Shown here: one piece after another, positions 7,504 to 15,290 of the stretch
How positions within the stretch are numbered: the first letter of the stretch is position 1
Layout of the letters: the number at the start of each line of letters is the position of its first letter
DNA from: CAXBCP01 sp047638395
Lineage (GTDB): Bacteria > Pseudomonadota > Alphaproteobacteria > MPNO01 > UBA830
Direction: 5' to 3'
Length of the DNA stretch: 64,000 nt
Assembly (NCBI GenBank): GCA_047638395.1
Contig: JBLIMV010000006.1
Location: 1-64,000 of the forward strand
The notes under the pieces: model-generated
What the model saw: the letters and a program-made list of their open reading frames with translations, nothing else
Databases searched by the model: none
What the model was told of the DNA's origin: nothing
Program-made: the position numbers and the translations under genes

Positions 7504-9054
7504 ATGACCGATAACACCAACGAACTCGGCGGAATGCACAACAAGATCGTGCCGCGGGCCTTTGAAGACCTCCGCGGCTGGATCGATGCGCTTCGCGATG
7601 AAGGCGAATTGCAGGAAATCGACGTTGAGGTCGATTGGGATTGCGAGCTCGGCACGATCGCGCGCAAGACGTTCGGCCAGGGCAAGGGCCCAGCGCTGCT
7701 GTTCAACAACATCTCCGGTTACGGCCCGGGAGACGATGTGTATTCCCGCCGCGTCTTTACCGGCGGACTGTCGAACTACACGCGCGTCGCCATGATGCTG
7801 GGCCTGCCCAAGGACGCACCGGTGCGCGATCTCGTGCTTGCAACCCGCCACTTCCTGCAGCAGCGGGTAAAGCCAGTTGAGGTTTTCGAGGGCGCCGTGA
7901 AAGAAAACATCGTCAACGGCGACGATATCGACATCTACAAGGTTCCCGTACCGCGCTGGCACCGGGAAGACGGCGGGCGCTACATCAACACCTACCAGGC
8001 GACCGTGACGATGGATCCCGATACCGGGGAACACAATGTCGGCATTTATCGCGGCATGCTGGGCCAGAAAGACACCATGCCCATCCTGCTGTGGCGCGCA
8101 CAGCACTGGGGCATTCATTTCCAGAAATGGGCTGACCGCGGCATGAAGATGCCGGTTGCCCACGTATATGGGTTTGAGCCGTCCCTGCCCTATTGCGCCT
8201 CCGCCCCAATCCCGACCGGCGTGTCGGAATACGAGGTCATGGGCGCGATGCGCGGCAAGCCGATGGAACTGATCAAGTGCGAAACCAGCGACATCATGGT
8301 GCCGTCAAATGCCGAGATGGTCATCGAAGGATATATCGATTCCGATCCGGCGACGTTTGAGATGGAAGGCCCCTTCGGCGAATACACCGGGTATTTCGGT
8401 GGCGACCAGGGACCGAAGCATGTCACCAAGGTCACGACGATCAGCTACCGGAACGATTCAATCCATCGCGGCACGCTGGAAGGCACCCTGCCGAAGATGC
8501 TGAACGAAAACTCGGTCACCAGCTCGGTGCAGCGCGCAGGCGTGGCATGGAACGTGCTCGAACGCGCTGGCGTGCCCGGCGTGACCGACGTGCATTGCCC
8601 GGCAGCCAATAACGGCACCACGCTGATGATCCAGCTCCACCAGACCTATCGCGGTCAGGCCAAGCAGGCAGCGGCGGCCATCTGGGGCTCCAACTCGGCG
8701 CATCTGCGGTACAAGAACATCTGGGTGCTGGATGACGATATCGACATCCATGATTACGCATCCGTCGACTGGGCGTTTGCCTATCGCGTCAACGCTGCGG
8801 AAGACGATATCGTGTTCTTCCCGGGCTCGTTCGGCTCGCTGCTCGATCCGTCCACCCGTCTGCGTGATCGCGATCCGATGAAGTTCGGCACCGGTAAATG
8901 GTGCCGCGTTCTGATCGATGCGACGATCAATCTCGATTTCGATCTCGAAGACCAGTATGGCGGAAATCGCTATCCGCCGACGGTCCATCCGCACAAGGAA
9001 GACATGGAGAAGGTCAACGCCCGCTGGGCCGAGTATGGCTTCAAAGACGATTGA
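7504..9054 (+). CDS. UbiD-family prFMN-dependent decarboxylase (second of tandem pair)
   Basis: 516 aa, clearly homologous to the preceding gene over its whole length. It keeps the same active-site set at matching spacing: Asn178/Arg183 (NVGIYR), Gln200-His201 (AQHWG), Glu242 (VSEYEVMG), Glu288/Glu293 (EGPFGEYTG). The residues between these motifs differ markedly from the first copy, so the pair is likely to differ in substrate or to form a hetero-oligomer (inference). The start ATG follows agggag. The gene ends 22 nt from the convergent tadA, with a GC-rich hairpin across the junction. Confidence 0.93.
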   Translation: MTDNTNELGGMHNKIVPRAFEDLRGWIDALRDEGELQEIDVEVDWDCELGTIARKTFGQGKGPALLFNNISGYGPGDDVYSRRVFTGGLSNYTRVAMMLGLPKDAPVRDLVLATRHFLQQRVKPVEVFEGAVKENIVNGDDIDIYKVPVPRWHREDGGRYINTYQATVTMDPDTGEHNVGIYRGMLGQKDTMPILLWRAQHWGIHFQKWADRGMKMPVAHVYGFEPSLPYCASAPIPTGVSEYEVMGAMRGKPMELIKCETSDIMVPSNAEMVIEGYIDSDPATFEMEGPFGEYTGYFGGDQGPKHVTKVTTISYRNDSIHRGTLEGTLPKMLNENSVTSSVQRAGVAWNVLERAGVPGVTDVHCPAANNGTTLMIQLHQTYRGQAKQAAAAIWGSNSAHLRYKNIWVLDDDIDIHDYASVDWAFAYRVNAAEDDIVFFPGSFGSLLDPSTRLRDRDPMKFGTGKWCRVLIDATINLDFDLEDQYGGNRYPPTVHPHKEDMEKVNARWAEYGFKDD

Positions 9055-9065
9055 TTCTTAGATCC

Positions 9066-9090
9066 CCGCGCGGCCGTTAACGCCGCGCGG
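9066..9090. terminator. hairpin between convergent genes
   Basis: Perfect 9-bp stem CCGCGCGGC/GCCGCGCGG (9066-9074, 9082-9090) with a 7-nt loop that includes the tadA stop codon. It lies between convergent ubiD-like and tadA genes. No clear T-tract follows on either strand, so termination is only likely. Confidence 0.45.
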
Positions 9091-9556
9091 CAAAGAACTC
9101 TCTGAGCAACGCGGCGGCGTCGGATTCTCCGATGCCGCCGTAAACGTCTGGGCGGTGGTGACACGTCGATTGGTCGAATATCCGCGGTCCATTCTCGACG
9201 CCGCCGCCTTTGGGATCGAAGGCGCCGAAATAAACCCGGCGGATTCGCGCGAATGAAATGGCCGTCGCACACATCGGACACGGCTCCAGCGTGACATAGA
9301 GATCGCATGCCGGTAGCCGAACGTCCCTGCGAAAAGCTGCAGCCTCCCGGATAACGATCATTTCCGCATGCGCCGTCGGGTCGCTGTCCCGTTCAACACG
9401 GTTACCCGCCGCAGCAACAATATCTCCCGTCACGGCATCGACCAGCACCGCCCCGACCGGCACTTCACCGTCCGCAGCAGCTTTTCGCGCCGTCTCCAGC
9501 GCAAGATGCATATAGGAAGAACCGGGTTTGTCTTGATCGTCGACCATGCCGCACAA
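9077..9556 (-). CDS. tadA: tRNA adenosine(34) deaminase TadA-like nucleoside deaminase
   Basis: 159 aa zinc-dependent deaminase. The ligands are His63 with catalytic Glu65 (TAHAEM) and Cys93/Cys96 (EPCPMC). The C-terminus, from RRVYFGAFDPKGG through HHRP to AALLREFF, follows the TadA pattern, in which A34 of tRNA-Arg(ACG) is converted to inosine. Guanine deaminase is a possible alternative in the same superfamily. In alphaproteobacteria tadA commonly neighbours rluB and rsmD; here those genes lie 3.5 kb away with three inserted genes between, which supports the assignment. An internal Met near residue 16 could be the true start. Confidence 0.8.
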   Translation of the reverse strand: MCGMVDDQDKPGSSYMHLALETARKAAADGEVPVGAVLVDAVTGDIVAAAGNRVERDSDPTAHAEMIVIREAAAFRRDVRLPACDLYVTLEPCPMCATAISFARIRRVYFGAFDPKGGGVENGPRIFDQSTCHHRPDVYGGIGESDAAALLREFFAARR

Positions 9557-9867
9557 TCGACAGGCAATACGGTCCGGTCAAGCCCGGTCAGAGAAATCCC
9601 CCCGAAATAACAGCACTACCATGAGAGCGCTACGCCTATGGCACATTGGCCATACCAACTCTTCCTTGCCGCAGCCGCACCAAATTCCAGTCGAATACCG
9701 GCGATTTTCAACGCCCCTCTCTCTGATAGTCAGAAATGCACGTGGCCATACCGCACTACTTTTGCTGCAACCCATCGCATCTCCTGCAAACCGGACGGGG
9801 TTTACGGTTTCGCAACATGGGTTCGCTAGACTCGAAGAATACGTTCGTTTCCCGGGGGACTTTTATC

Positions 9868-11625
9868 TTGGCCACACATCAACAATCGCAACAGGCGCTT
9901 GTATCGGCTGTCCAGTGTTTGCAGACAGGCGATCTAGACGCCGCGACCACGCACTGCCAATCCGTGCTTCAAAGCATTCCGGGTGAGGCCAACGCGCTTC
10001 ATGTTCTCGGCGCGATCCGCCTGCGACAGAACGATCCCGAAACAGCCATCAAGTTTCTGACGCAGGCGCGGAAAGGCGACCCGACCAACGGCGAGATCCT
10101 GGCCAATCTGGGTGCAGCTTATCGCGCCGCGGGACAGCCTGACCAGGCAGCTGAAATCCTGCAGGAAGCGATCCTTCTGGCCCCGGAGAACTCCTCAGCC
10201 TATTTCAACCTGGCAAATTCCTATGTCGATGCCGGGAACCTCGACCTTGCCCTGACCGCCTATTGTCGGGTCATCGATCTTGTCCCGGCGCATGTCGCCG
10301 CGCATGGAATGGTCGCACAGATTTTGCGCGATATCGGCGACACCGATGCTGCCTTGCGGGGTTTCGAAGCACTTGACCGGATTGAATCGAACAACCCGGA
10401 GACGCTGAACGCTATCGCCGTGCTGCACGTCGACAGAGGTCAGATGGAAACGGCTGAAGAGTTTTTGCGCAAAGCAGTATCCCTGTCACCGGACAACCAT
10501 GAATTCGCGTCCAATCTCGCGAATATTCTGGCAAAGACTTTTCGCACCGACGAGGCGCTCACGTTTTATGCCGGCGCTCTGGACAATACGCCCGACGATC
10601 CGGATCTATTGTGCAACATTGGCAATGCCGTCAGCCATCGGGGCGATAGCGCCGCGGCGAGGGACAAATACCGGCGCGCGTTGGAAATTGACCCCGACCA
10701 TATTGATGCGCATGCCGGGCTCGCCAATAACCTGCTCGCCGACGGTAAATTCTCTGCCGGCTGGGAGCATTTCCTCCGACGTACCAGCGTTCTCACAATT
10801 GCCAGTCAGCTTGACCGGACACCGTTGGCTGCAGACCTCGACGAAACACGTGTGATCGTCCTGGCCGACCAGGGACTGGGCGACCAGGTGTTCTTTGCCC
10901 GCTATCTGCCGGAAATTCGCGCACGCGGGGCACATGTGACATTCCAAACCGACCCCCGGATCGCCGATATGCTGACGCGCTCCGGTGTCGCAGACATGAT
11001 CGCACCAGATGCAAGTCCGGCAGACGGCGATCGTGTTGTCTCCGCCGGCGACCTGCCTTATCTGCTGCACAGCGGCGACGATTCCGCACTCCCGCCTCCC
11101 TACGAGATAGCGGCCTTGCCAGAACGCGAAGACGCCTTGCGTGCGCAGCTTACCGCGTTCGGCCCGCCCCCCTGGATCGGCGTTACATGGCGCGCGGGCA
11201 CCCCGAACATGCGCCAGGCACTGCTCAAAGAAGCGCCAGTCGCCCTTTTCGCATCTGCGCTCCGCGACGTGCCCGGCTCGGTCATCGTTGTCCAGCGAGA
11301 CGCGGCAGAGGGCGAAACGGATCGTTTCGCCATCGCCCTTGATCGTCCGGTTCTCGATTTATCTTCGGCGAATGACGATATTGAAGACCTTCTCGCCCTG
11401 TCCGGTTTGCTCGACCGGTATGTCGGCGTCAGCAACACCATGACCCACTTTCGCGCCGCCCGCCAACAAACATCCGACGTAATCGTCCCGCGCCCCGCGG
11501 AGTACCGCTGGATGAACGCGGGTGAGGAGAGTCCCTGGTTTCCGGGTACGAAAATTTACCGTCAGATGCCGGACGGTGCATGGCCATCGGCCTTCGATGA
11601 CCTGTCGGCAGCGCTGAAGGGCTAA
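9868..11625 (+). CDS. TPR protein with glycosyltransferase-like C-terminal domain
   Basis: 585 aa from the TTG at 9868, which follows a gggggac ribosome site by ~8 nt; in-frame ATGs at 9817 and 9736 lack one. About eight tetratricopeptide repeats fill residues ~10-310 (for example ANLGAAYRAAGQPDQAAEIL and YFNLANSYVDAGNLDLALTA). The C-terminal ~250 residues contain VLADQGLGDQVFFARYLPEI and a nucleotide-sugar-transferase-like fold, as in bacterial TPR/GT-B proteins. A role in protein or surface glycosylation is plausible, and the next gene (6 nt downstream) is a glycosyltransferase. The acceptor is unknown. Confidence 0.8.
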   Translation: MATHQQSQQALVSAVQCLQTGDLDAATTHCQSVLQSIPGEANALHVLGAIRLRQNDPETAIKFLTQARKGDPTNGEILANLGAAYRAAGQPDQAAEILQEAILLAPENSSAYFNLANSYVDAGNLDLALTAYCRVIDLVPAHVAAHGMVAQILRDIGDTDAALRGFEALDRIESNNPETLNAIAVLHVDRGQMETAEEFLRKAVSLSPDNHEFASNLANILAKTFRTDEALTFYAGALDNTPDDPDLLCNIGNAVSHRGDSAAARDKYRRALEIDPDHIDAHAGLANNLLADGKFSAGWEHFLRRTSVLTIASQLDRTPLAADLDETRVIVLADQGLGDQVFFARYLPEIRARGAHVTFQTDPRIADMLTRSGVADMIAPDASPADGDRVVSAGDLPYLLHSGDDSALPPPYEIAALPEREDALRAQLTAFGPPPWIGVTWRAGTPNMRQALLKEAPVALFASALRDVPGSVIVVQRDAAEGETDRFAIALDRPVLDLSSANDDIEDLLALSGLLDRYVGVSNTMTHFRAARQQTSDVIVPRPAEYRWMNAGEESPWFPGTKIYRQMPDGAWPSAFDDLSAALKG

Positions 11626-11630
11626 CGCAC

Positions 11631-12362
11631 ATGGAGATGACGCGGCCGCTCCGCAGCAACCTGAATGTCTCGGCTGCGGCGTTCCCTGTCTTTGTCGGTT
11701 ACGACCGGCGCGAAGATATCGCGTATCAGGTCTGCCGCCATTCTTTGATCCGCAATACCTCATCCCCGCTCGATATCCGCCCGCTGATCCAGGACGACCT
11801 CCGTGCCAAGGGCCTCTATACACGCGGTGTGGACCCGCTGGCATCGACGGACTTCACCTATACACGGTTCTTCGTACCTTATCTGTCCGGCTACCGTGGA
11901 TGGGCGTTGTTTTGCGATTGTGATTTTCTCTGGCTCGCCGATATTGCCGATCTGATCGCGTCCGCCGATGACCGGTTTGCAGCAATGTGCGTCCATCACG
12001 ACCATCGGCCCACGGAACGGCACAAGATGGACGGCCAGCAACAAACGCTCTACCCACGAAAGAACTGGTCATCAATGATCCTGTTCAATTGCGGTCACGA
12101 GGCAAACCGGGCGCTCACGCCTGAGCTCGCAAACCGGGAGACCGGCAAGTACCTGCATCGTTTCGGCTGGCTGGACGACAATCTGATCGGCACGTTGCCA
12201 GAAACATGGAACTGGCTGGAAGGGTGGAACGAAAAGCCGAAACGTGGCACACCCTCGGCAATCCACTATACTCGTGGCGGACCATGGTTCGAAGACTGGA
12301 AAGACGTCGATTATGCCGATCACTGGCTCCGTGAAGAAAGCGCTTATCGCGCAGCCCGATAA
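11631..12362 (+). CDS. glycosyltransferase, DxD type (GT8-like)
   Basis: 243 aa, soluble. The N-terminus, VFVGYDRREDIAYQVCRHS, is typical of GT-A glycosyltransferases that begin with a GYD strand, and Asp96-Cys-Asp98 in WALFCDCDFLW is the metal/nucleotide-sugar DxD. The later HYTRGGPWFEDWKD region resembles the HxxGxKPW region of GT8 enzymes. The gene is 5 nt behind the TPR/glycosyltransferase-like gene and is probably cotranscribed with it, so the two may act on the same glycan or protein. Donor and acceptor are unknown. Confidence 0.75.
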   Translation: MEMTRPLRSNLNVSAAAFPVFVGYDRREDIAYQVCRHSLIRNTSSPLDIRPLIQDDLRAKGLYTRGVDPLASTDFTYTRFFVPYLSGYRGWALFCDCDFLWLADIADLIASADDRFAAMCVHHDHRPTERHKMDGQQQTLYPRKNWSSMILFNCGHEANRALTPELANRETGKYLHRFGWLDDNLIGTLPETWNWLEGWNEKPKRGTPSAIHYTRGGPWFEDWKDVDYADHWLREESAYRAAR

Positions 12363-12374
12363 AGGGGGCCAGAC

Positions 12375-13091
12375 ATGCGCCCGCTGATTGGCATCACCCT
12401 CGATTCCGAAGAGCCGGGCACGTATTCCAAGTTCCCGTGGTACGCAATCCGCGAAAATTATTCCTCTGCTGTTTCGGATGCTGGCGGGCTATCAGTCATG
12501 CTGCCGCATGAACTGGAGCGGGTGGATGACTATCTCGACCTGATTTCCGGACTTGTCGTCACCGGCGGTGCCTTCGATGTTGACCCGGCCCTGTTCGGTG
12601 CAGAGGCTCGCCATCCCTCCGTTGTCGTCAAAGCCGCGCGCACGGATTTTGAGTGGGCGGTCACTGAAGGCGCGCTGAAGCGCAATATGCCCGTGCTTGG
12701 CATTTGCGGCGGCCAGCAATTGCTCAATGTCGTGCTCGGTGGCACGCTGATCCAGCATATCCCCGACGAAATCAACAATCCCCTCGCCCATGAGCAACCG
12801 AACCCCCGTGACGAGGCAGGACACACCGTGACGGTTGCCGAAGGCACCCTGCTACACCGTATTGCCGGCGCCACACAGCTTTCGGTCAATTCGGCCCATC
12901 ATCAGGCGGTCAAGGACGTGGGCAAGAATGTCGCGATCAACAGCACCACATCCGATGGTGTTATCGAGGGGATCGAGGCATCTGAATACGCCTTCTGCCT
13001 CGGCGTGCAATGGCACCCGGAATTCTCCATCGATCCCGCGGATGCGCGTATATTCAAGGCATTCATCACCGCCGCAGAAGCCCACACATGA
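12375..13091 (+). CDS. class-I glutamine amidotransferase-like hydrolase (peptidase C26, PuuD-like)
   Basis: 238 aa. Nucleophile Cys111 lies in LGICGGQQLLNV, and catalytic His214 and Glu216 in VQWHPEF. This is the gamma-glutamyl hydrolase family that includes PuuD (gamma-glutamyl-GABA hydrolase), so a gamma-glutamyl amide is the probable substrate. No polyamine genes lie nearby to support PuuD itself. It sits in a tight operon: 12 nt after the glycosyltransferase, and its TGA overlaps the rluB ATG (ATGA at 13088-13091). Confidence 0.85.
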   Translation: MRPLIGITLDSEEPGTYSKFPWYAIRENYSSAVSDAGGLSVMLPHELERVDDYLDLISGLVVTGGAFDVDPALFGAEARHPSVVVKAARTDFEWAVTEGALKRNMPVLGICGGQQLLNVVLGGTLIQHIPDEINNPLAHEQPNPRDEAGHTVTVAEGTLLHRIAGATQLSVNSAHHQAVKDVGKNVAINSTTSDGVIEGIEASEYAFCLGVQWHPEFSIDPADARIFKAFITAAEAHT

Positions 13092-13843
13092 CCGAAAAAG
13101 AAGGCGAACGCATCGCGAAACGTCTTTCGCGCGCAGGCGTCTGCTCCCGCCGCGAGGCAGAACGCTGGATTGCCGATGGCCGTGTATGGGTCAATGGCAA
13201 GAAAATCTCCGAACCGGGCACCCTGGTTACCGACACCTGCGACATTCGCGTCGACCGCAAGCCAATTGCCGAACCGCAGGCGACCCGGCTGTGGCGCTAT
13301 AACAAGCCTGCCGGCCTGATCTGCAGCAATAGCGACCCGCGTGGCCGCCCGACGGTTTTCGAACGGCTGCCGGCGCATCTCCCGCGGGTCATGTCGGTCG
13401 GGCGCCTCGATTTCGATTCCGAAGGGCTGTTACTTCTAACCAATGACGGCGGCATCGCCCGGCGCCTTGAACTGCCGGAAACCGGCTGGGTCCGGCGCTA
13501 TCGTGTCCGTATGTTCGGCACGCCCACCGAAAAGGAAATCGAACTGCTGGCGAAGGGCATAACCGTAGAGGGCATGAAATACGGCTCGATAGAGACAGCC
13601 ATCGATAGCGCCAAGGGCAGGAATGCCTGGGTAACCGTAGCACTCCGCGAAGGGAAGAACCGCGAAATCCGCAAAGTATTCGAACATTTGGGATACCCGG
13701 TGAACCGCCTCATTCGCACTGCTTACGGCCCGTTCCAACTTGGCCAGCTCGGCCGCGGCGGCGTCGAAGAAGTGCCTCGCCGCACGCTCAAAGATCAACT
13801 CGGCCTGGATACATCCAATGCGCATCGTGGCCGGCAGGCATAG
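13088..13843 (+). CDS. rluB: 23S rRNA pseudouridine synthase (RluB type)
   Basis: 251 aa from the ATG at 13088, coupled to the previous gene by an ATGA overlap. An N-terminal S4 RNA-binding domain (~7-55, KRLSRAGVCSRREAERWI) is followed by the RsuA/RluB catalytic domain with Asp108 in VGRLDFDSEGLLLLTNDG and the KxGKNREIRK motif (REGKNREIRKVFEHLG). It isomerises a uridine in 23S rRNA near the peptidyl-transferase centre; the paralogues RluE/RluF/RsuA cannot be fully excluded. The last 26 nt overlap rsmD. Confidence 0.9.
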   Translation: MTEKEGERIAKRLSRAGVCSRREAERWIADGRVWVNGKKISEPGTLVTDTCDIRVDRKPIAEPQATRLWRYNKPAGLICSNSDPRGRPTVFERLPAHLPRVMSVGRLDFDSEGLLLLTNDGGIARRLELPETGWVRRYRVRMFGTPTEKEIELLAKGITVEGMKYGSIETAIDSAKGRNAWVTVALREGKNREIRKVFEHLGYPVNRLIRTAYGPFQLGQLGRGGVEEVPRRTLKDQLGLDTSNAHRGRQA

Positions 13844-14378
13844 AGGCCGCCTTATCGACGCCCCCGAGGGCAACGACATCCGTCCCACATCGGACCGGGT
13901 GCGCGAATCCGTGTTCAACATACTGGAACACCGGGACTGGGGACCGGGCGGGCTTTCGCTGGTCACCGGCGCCCGGGTCCTTGATGGGTTCTGCGGCACC
14001 GGCGCACTCGGGCTCGAGGCACTGAGCCGGGGCGGCGCACATGTCACATTCATGGATAAGAACCGCACGGCGCTTGCCCTCTGTCGCCAAAACCTCGACA
14101 CACTTGGCGAACGCGCGGCGGCGGACGTTCTGCAGGGCGATTGTCTGAAACCCGTCCGTCCGGCAGAACCCTGCGGGCTTGTATTGCTGGATCCACCTTA
14201 TAAGGCAGGTCTTGCGGCACCCGCCCTTGCGGCGCTTCGCGATGCCGGGTGGCTCGCGCCGGGGGCGATTTGCGCGGTGGAAACCGAAGCCGGCAACGAT
14301 CCGGATTTTCCGGAAGGCTTCGAAAAACTCGATACGCGAAAATACGGTGCGGCCAGCGTTCACTTCCTGCGATTTTAG
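13818..14378 (+). CDS. rsmD: 16S rRNA (guanine(966)-N2)-methyltransferase RsmD
   Basis: 186 aa from the ATG at 13818 (MRIVAGRHRGR, the usual RsmD start), inside the end of rluB. It shows the family pattern RPTSDRVRESVFNIL, SAM-binding motif I (LDGFCGTGALGLEALSRG, ~55-72) and catalytic motif IV Asp125-Pro-Pro-Tyr128. It methylates G966 of 16S rRNA in assembled 30S subunits. The rluB-rsmD pair is a common alphaproteobacterial arrangement. Confidence 0.93.
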   Translation: MRIVAGRHRGRLIDAPEGNDIRPTSDRVRESVFNILEHRDWGPGGLSLVTGARVLDGFCGTGALGLEALSRGGAHVTFMDKNRTALALCRQNLDTLGERAAADVLQGDCLKPVRPAEPCGLVLLDPPYKAGLAAPALAALRDAGWLAPGAICAVETEAGNDPDFPEGFEKLDTRKYGAASVHFLRF

Positions 14379-14488
14379 TCTCAGAGTCCGGTAATCCCGC
14401 AGAGTGCCCGGTTCGCACCGCGCCCTTTGCGGCAAATTGAGCGTTGTGATAGCACGGACCATGACTTTTCAATTGCAGGCGAGTTGAA

Positions 14489-14926
14489 ATGCCCCAGCCT
14501 TATTGTGGTGGCTGTGAATGCGGCGCGGTTCGATATGTCATCGCCGGTGAACCAATTGTCATCTATGCGTGTCATTGCACAATTTGTCAGTCTCAGTCGG
14601 GCAGCGCTTTTGGATTGGCCATGCGAATTCATGCCGAAGATTTCCAGATGACCGCCGGGCAACTCAAAAGCTTTACGAGACAAGCTGATGGTGGACAGAT
14701 TTTCACAAATTCCTTTTGCGCGGATTGCGGTACGAGAATTCACCACCATCCCAGCAAGGCGGCGAACCACCTTAGCCTCAAACCGGGGACGCTGGACGAT
14801 ACAGGCTGGTTGATACCGACACATCATGTCTTTGCCCGAAGCGCGCAGCCATGGGTCGTTTTTCCAGAAGATGCTCAGGTCTTCGAGACGACCCCCTCGG
14901 ACCGGGCCTGGCTCTCTGGCAAGTGA
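14489..14926 (+). CDS. GFA-family (DUF636) zinc protein
   Basis: 145 aa. Zinc-binding cysteines are in place: Cys9-x-Cys11 (GGCECG), Cys28-x-Cys30-x2-Cys33 (ACHCTIC) and Cys77-x2-Cys80 (FCADCG). The family is named for glutathione-dependent formaldehyde-activating enzyme, but most members have unknown substrates and the Gfa activity itself is debated. It is a single gene with no formaldehyde-oxidation genes nearby. A 110-nt gap without visible structure separates it from rsmD. Confidence 0.88.
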   Translation: MPQPYCGGCECGAVRYVIAGEPIVIYACHCTICQSQSGSAFGLAMRIHAEDFQMTAGQLKSFTRQADGGQIFTNSFCADCGTRIHHHPSKAANHLSLKPGTLDDTGWLIPTHHVFARSAQPWVVFPEDAQVFETTPSDRAWLSGK

Positions 14927-15024
14927 CGAAATTGCGTTTTCTCAATACATCGGCAATTGGCCACTTATCAGCAGCTTGGCGGCCTGATCTTCGGACAAAT
15001 TCTTTGTTCGCGCCCGGTTTTCTC

Positions 15025-15053
15025 TTTCAATCGGACTAAGCCGCCCCTATATA
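15025..15053 (+). promoter_or_regulatory. sigma-70-type promoter of the structured RNA
   Basis: TTTCAA (15025-15030), a 17-nt spacer and TATATA (15048-15053) predict transcription from about 15060. The rest of the gap 14927-15024 shows no other feature. Confidence 0.5.
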
Positions 15054-15059
15054 CGCGTC

Positions 15060-15266
15060 GTTATGGATAACACACGTCATATCACCTCGGATTTCGCCTG
15101 CGAAATCCTGATGACCGAGAACGGTAGGAAGCCGGACCCGGGCGGCATTGTTATGCCGACCGCCCCGGTATCCGGCGCCGTCTTCCCGACACAATTCCGC
15201 CTTTCATAGCCGCTATCTTCGGATAACGACGGCATGTGAAGGGCGAACCGACGGTTCGCCCTTTTT
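15060..15266 (+). ncRNA. candidate structured non-coding RNA or attenuator leader upstream of the MATE gene
   Basis: This ~205-nt stretch between a promoter and an intrinsic terminator is packed with hairpins. Hairpin 1 (15089-15108) is 8 bp with a CCTG tetraloop. A long interrupted stem at 15131-15176 has three perfect blocks: GCCGGA/TCCGGC, CCGGG/CCCGG and CGGCAT/ATGCCG, capped by TGTT. GCCGTC/GACGGC (15177-15182, 15228-15233) encloses a UUCG-capped hairpin (15214-15225). The terminator follows (15240-15266). It is either a free small RNA or a 5' leader controlling the MATE pump by attenuation. A 48-codon frame (15063-15209) lies inside with no ribosome site; the paired bases argue that the RNA, not a peptide, is selected. 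I do not recognise a known riboswitch class. Confidence 0.55.
15240..15266 (+). terminator. intrinsic terminator 25 nt before the MATE start
   Basis: AGGGCGAACC (15240-15249) pairs perfectly with GGTTCGCCCT (15253-15262) over a GAC loop and runs into a five-T tract. Its place just upstream of the MATE ATG fits either the end of a small RNA or an attenuator. Confidence 0.85.
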
Positions 15267-15290
15267 GATTCTGGAAATGGACACATCGAT

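Noticed and set aside
12375..13091. Assignment of the C26 hydrolase as PuuD of putrescine catabolism
   Set aside because: No other puu genes nearby; only the family can be supported.
15063..15209. 48-codon frame within the structured RNA
   Set aside because: No ribosome site; the bases are engaged in long perfect stems. A leaderless peptide cannot be fully excluded, so it was not annotated as CDS.
15240..15262. Possible guanidine-II (mini-ykkC) hairpin upstream of the MATE gene
   Set aside because: The loop is not the required ACGR tetraloop on a suitable stem, and the paired second hairpin of that class is missing.
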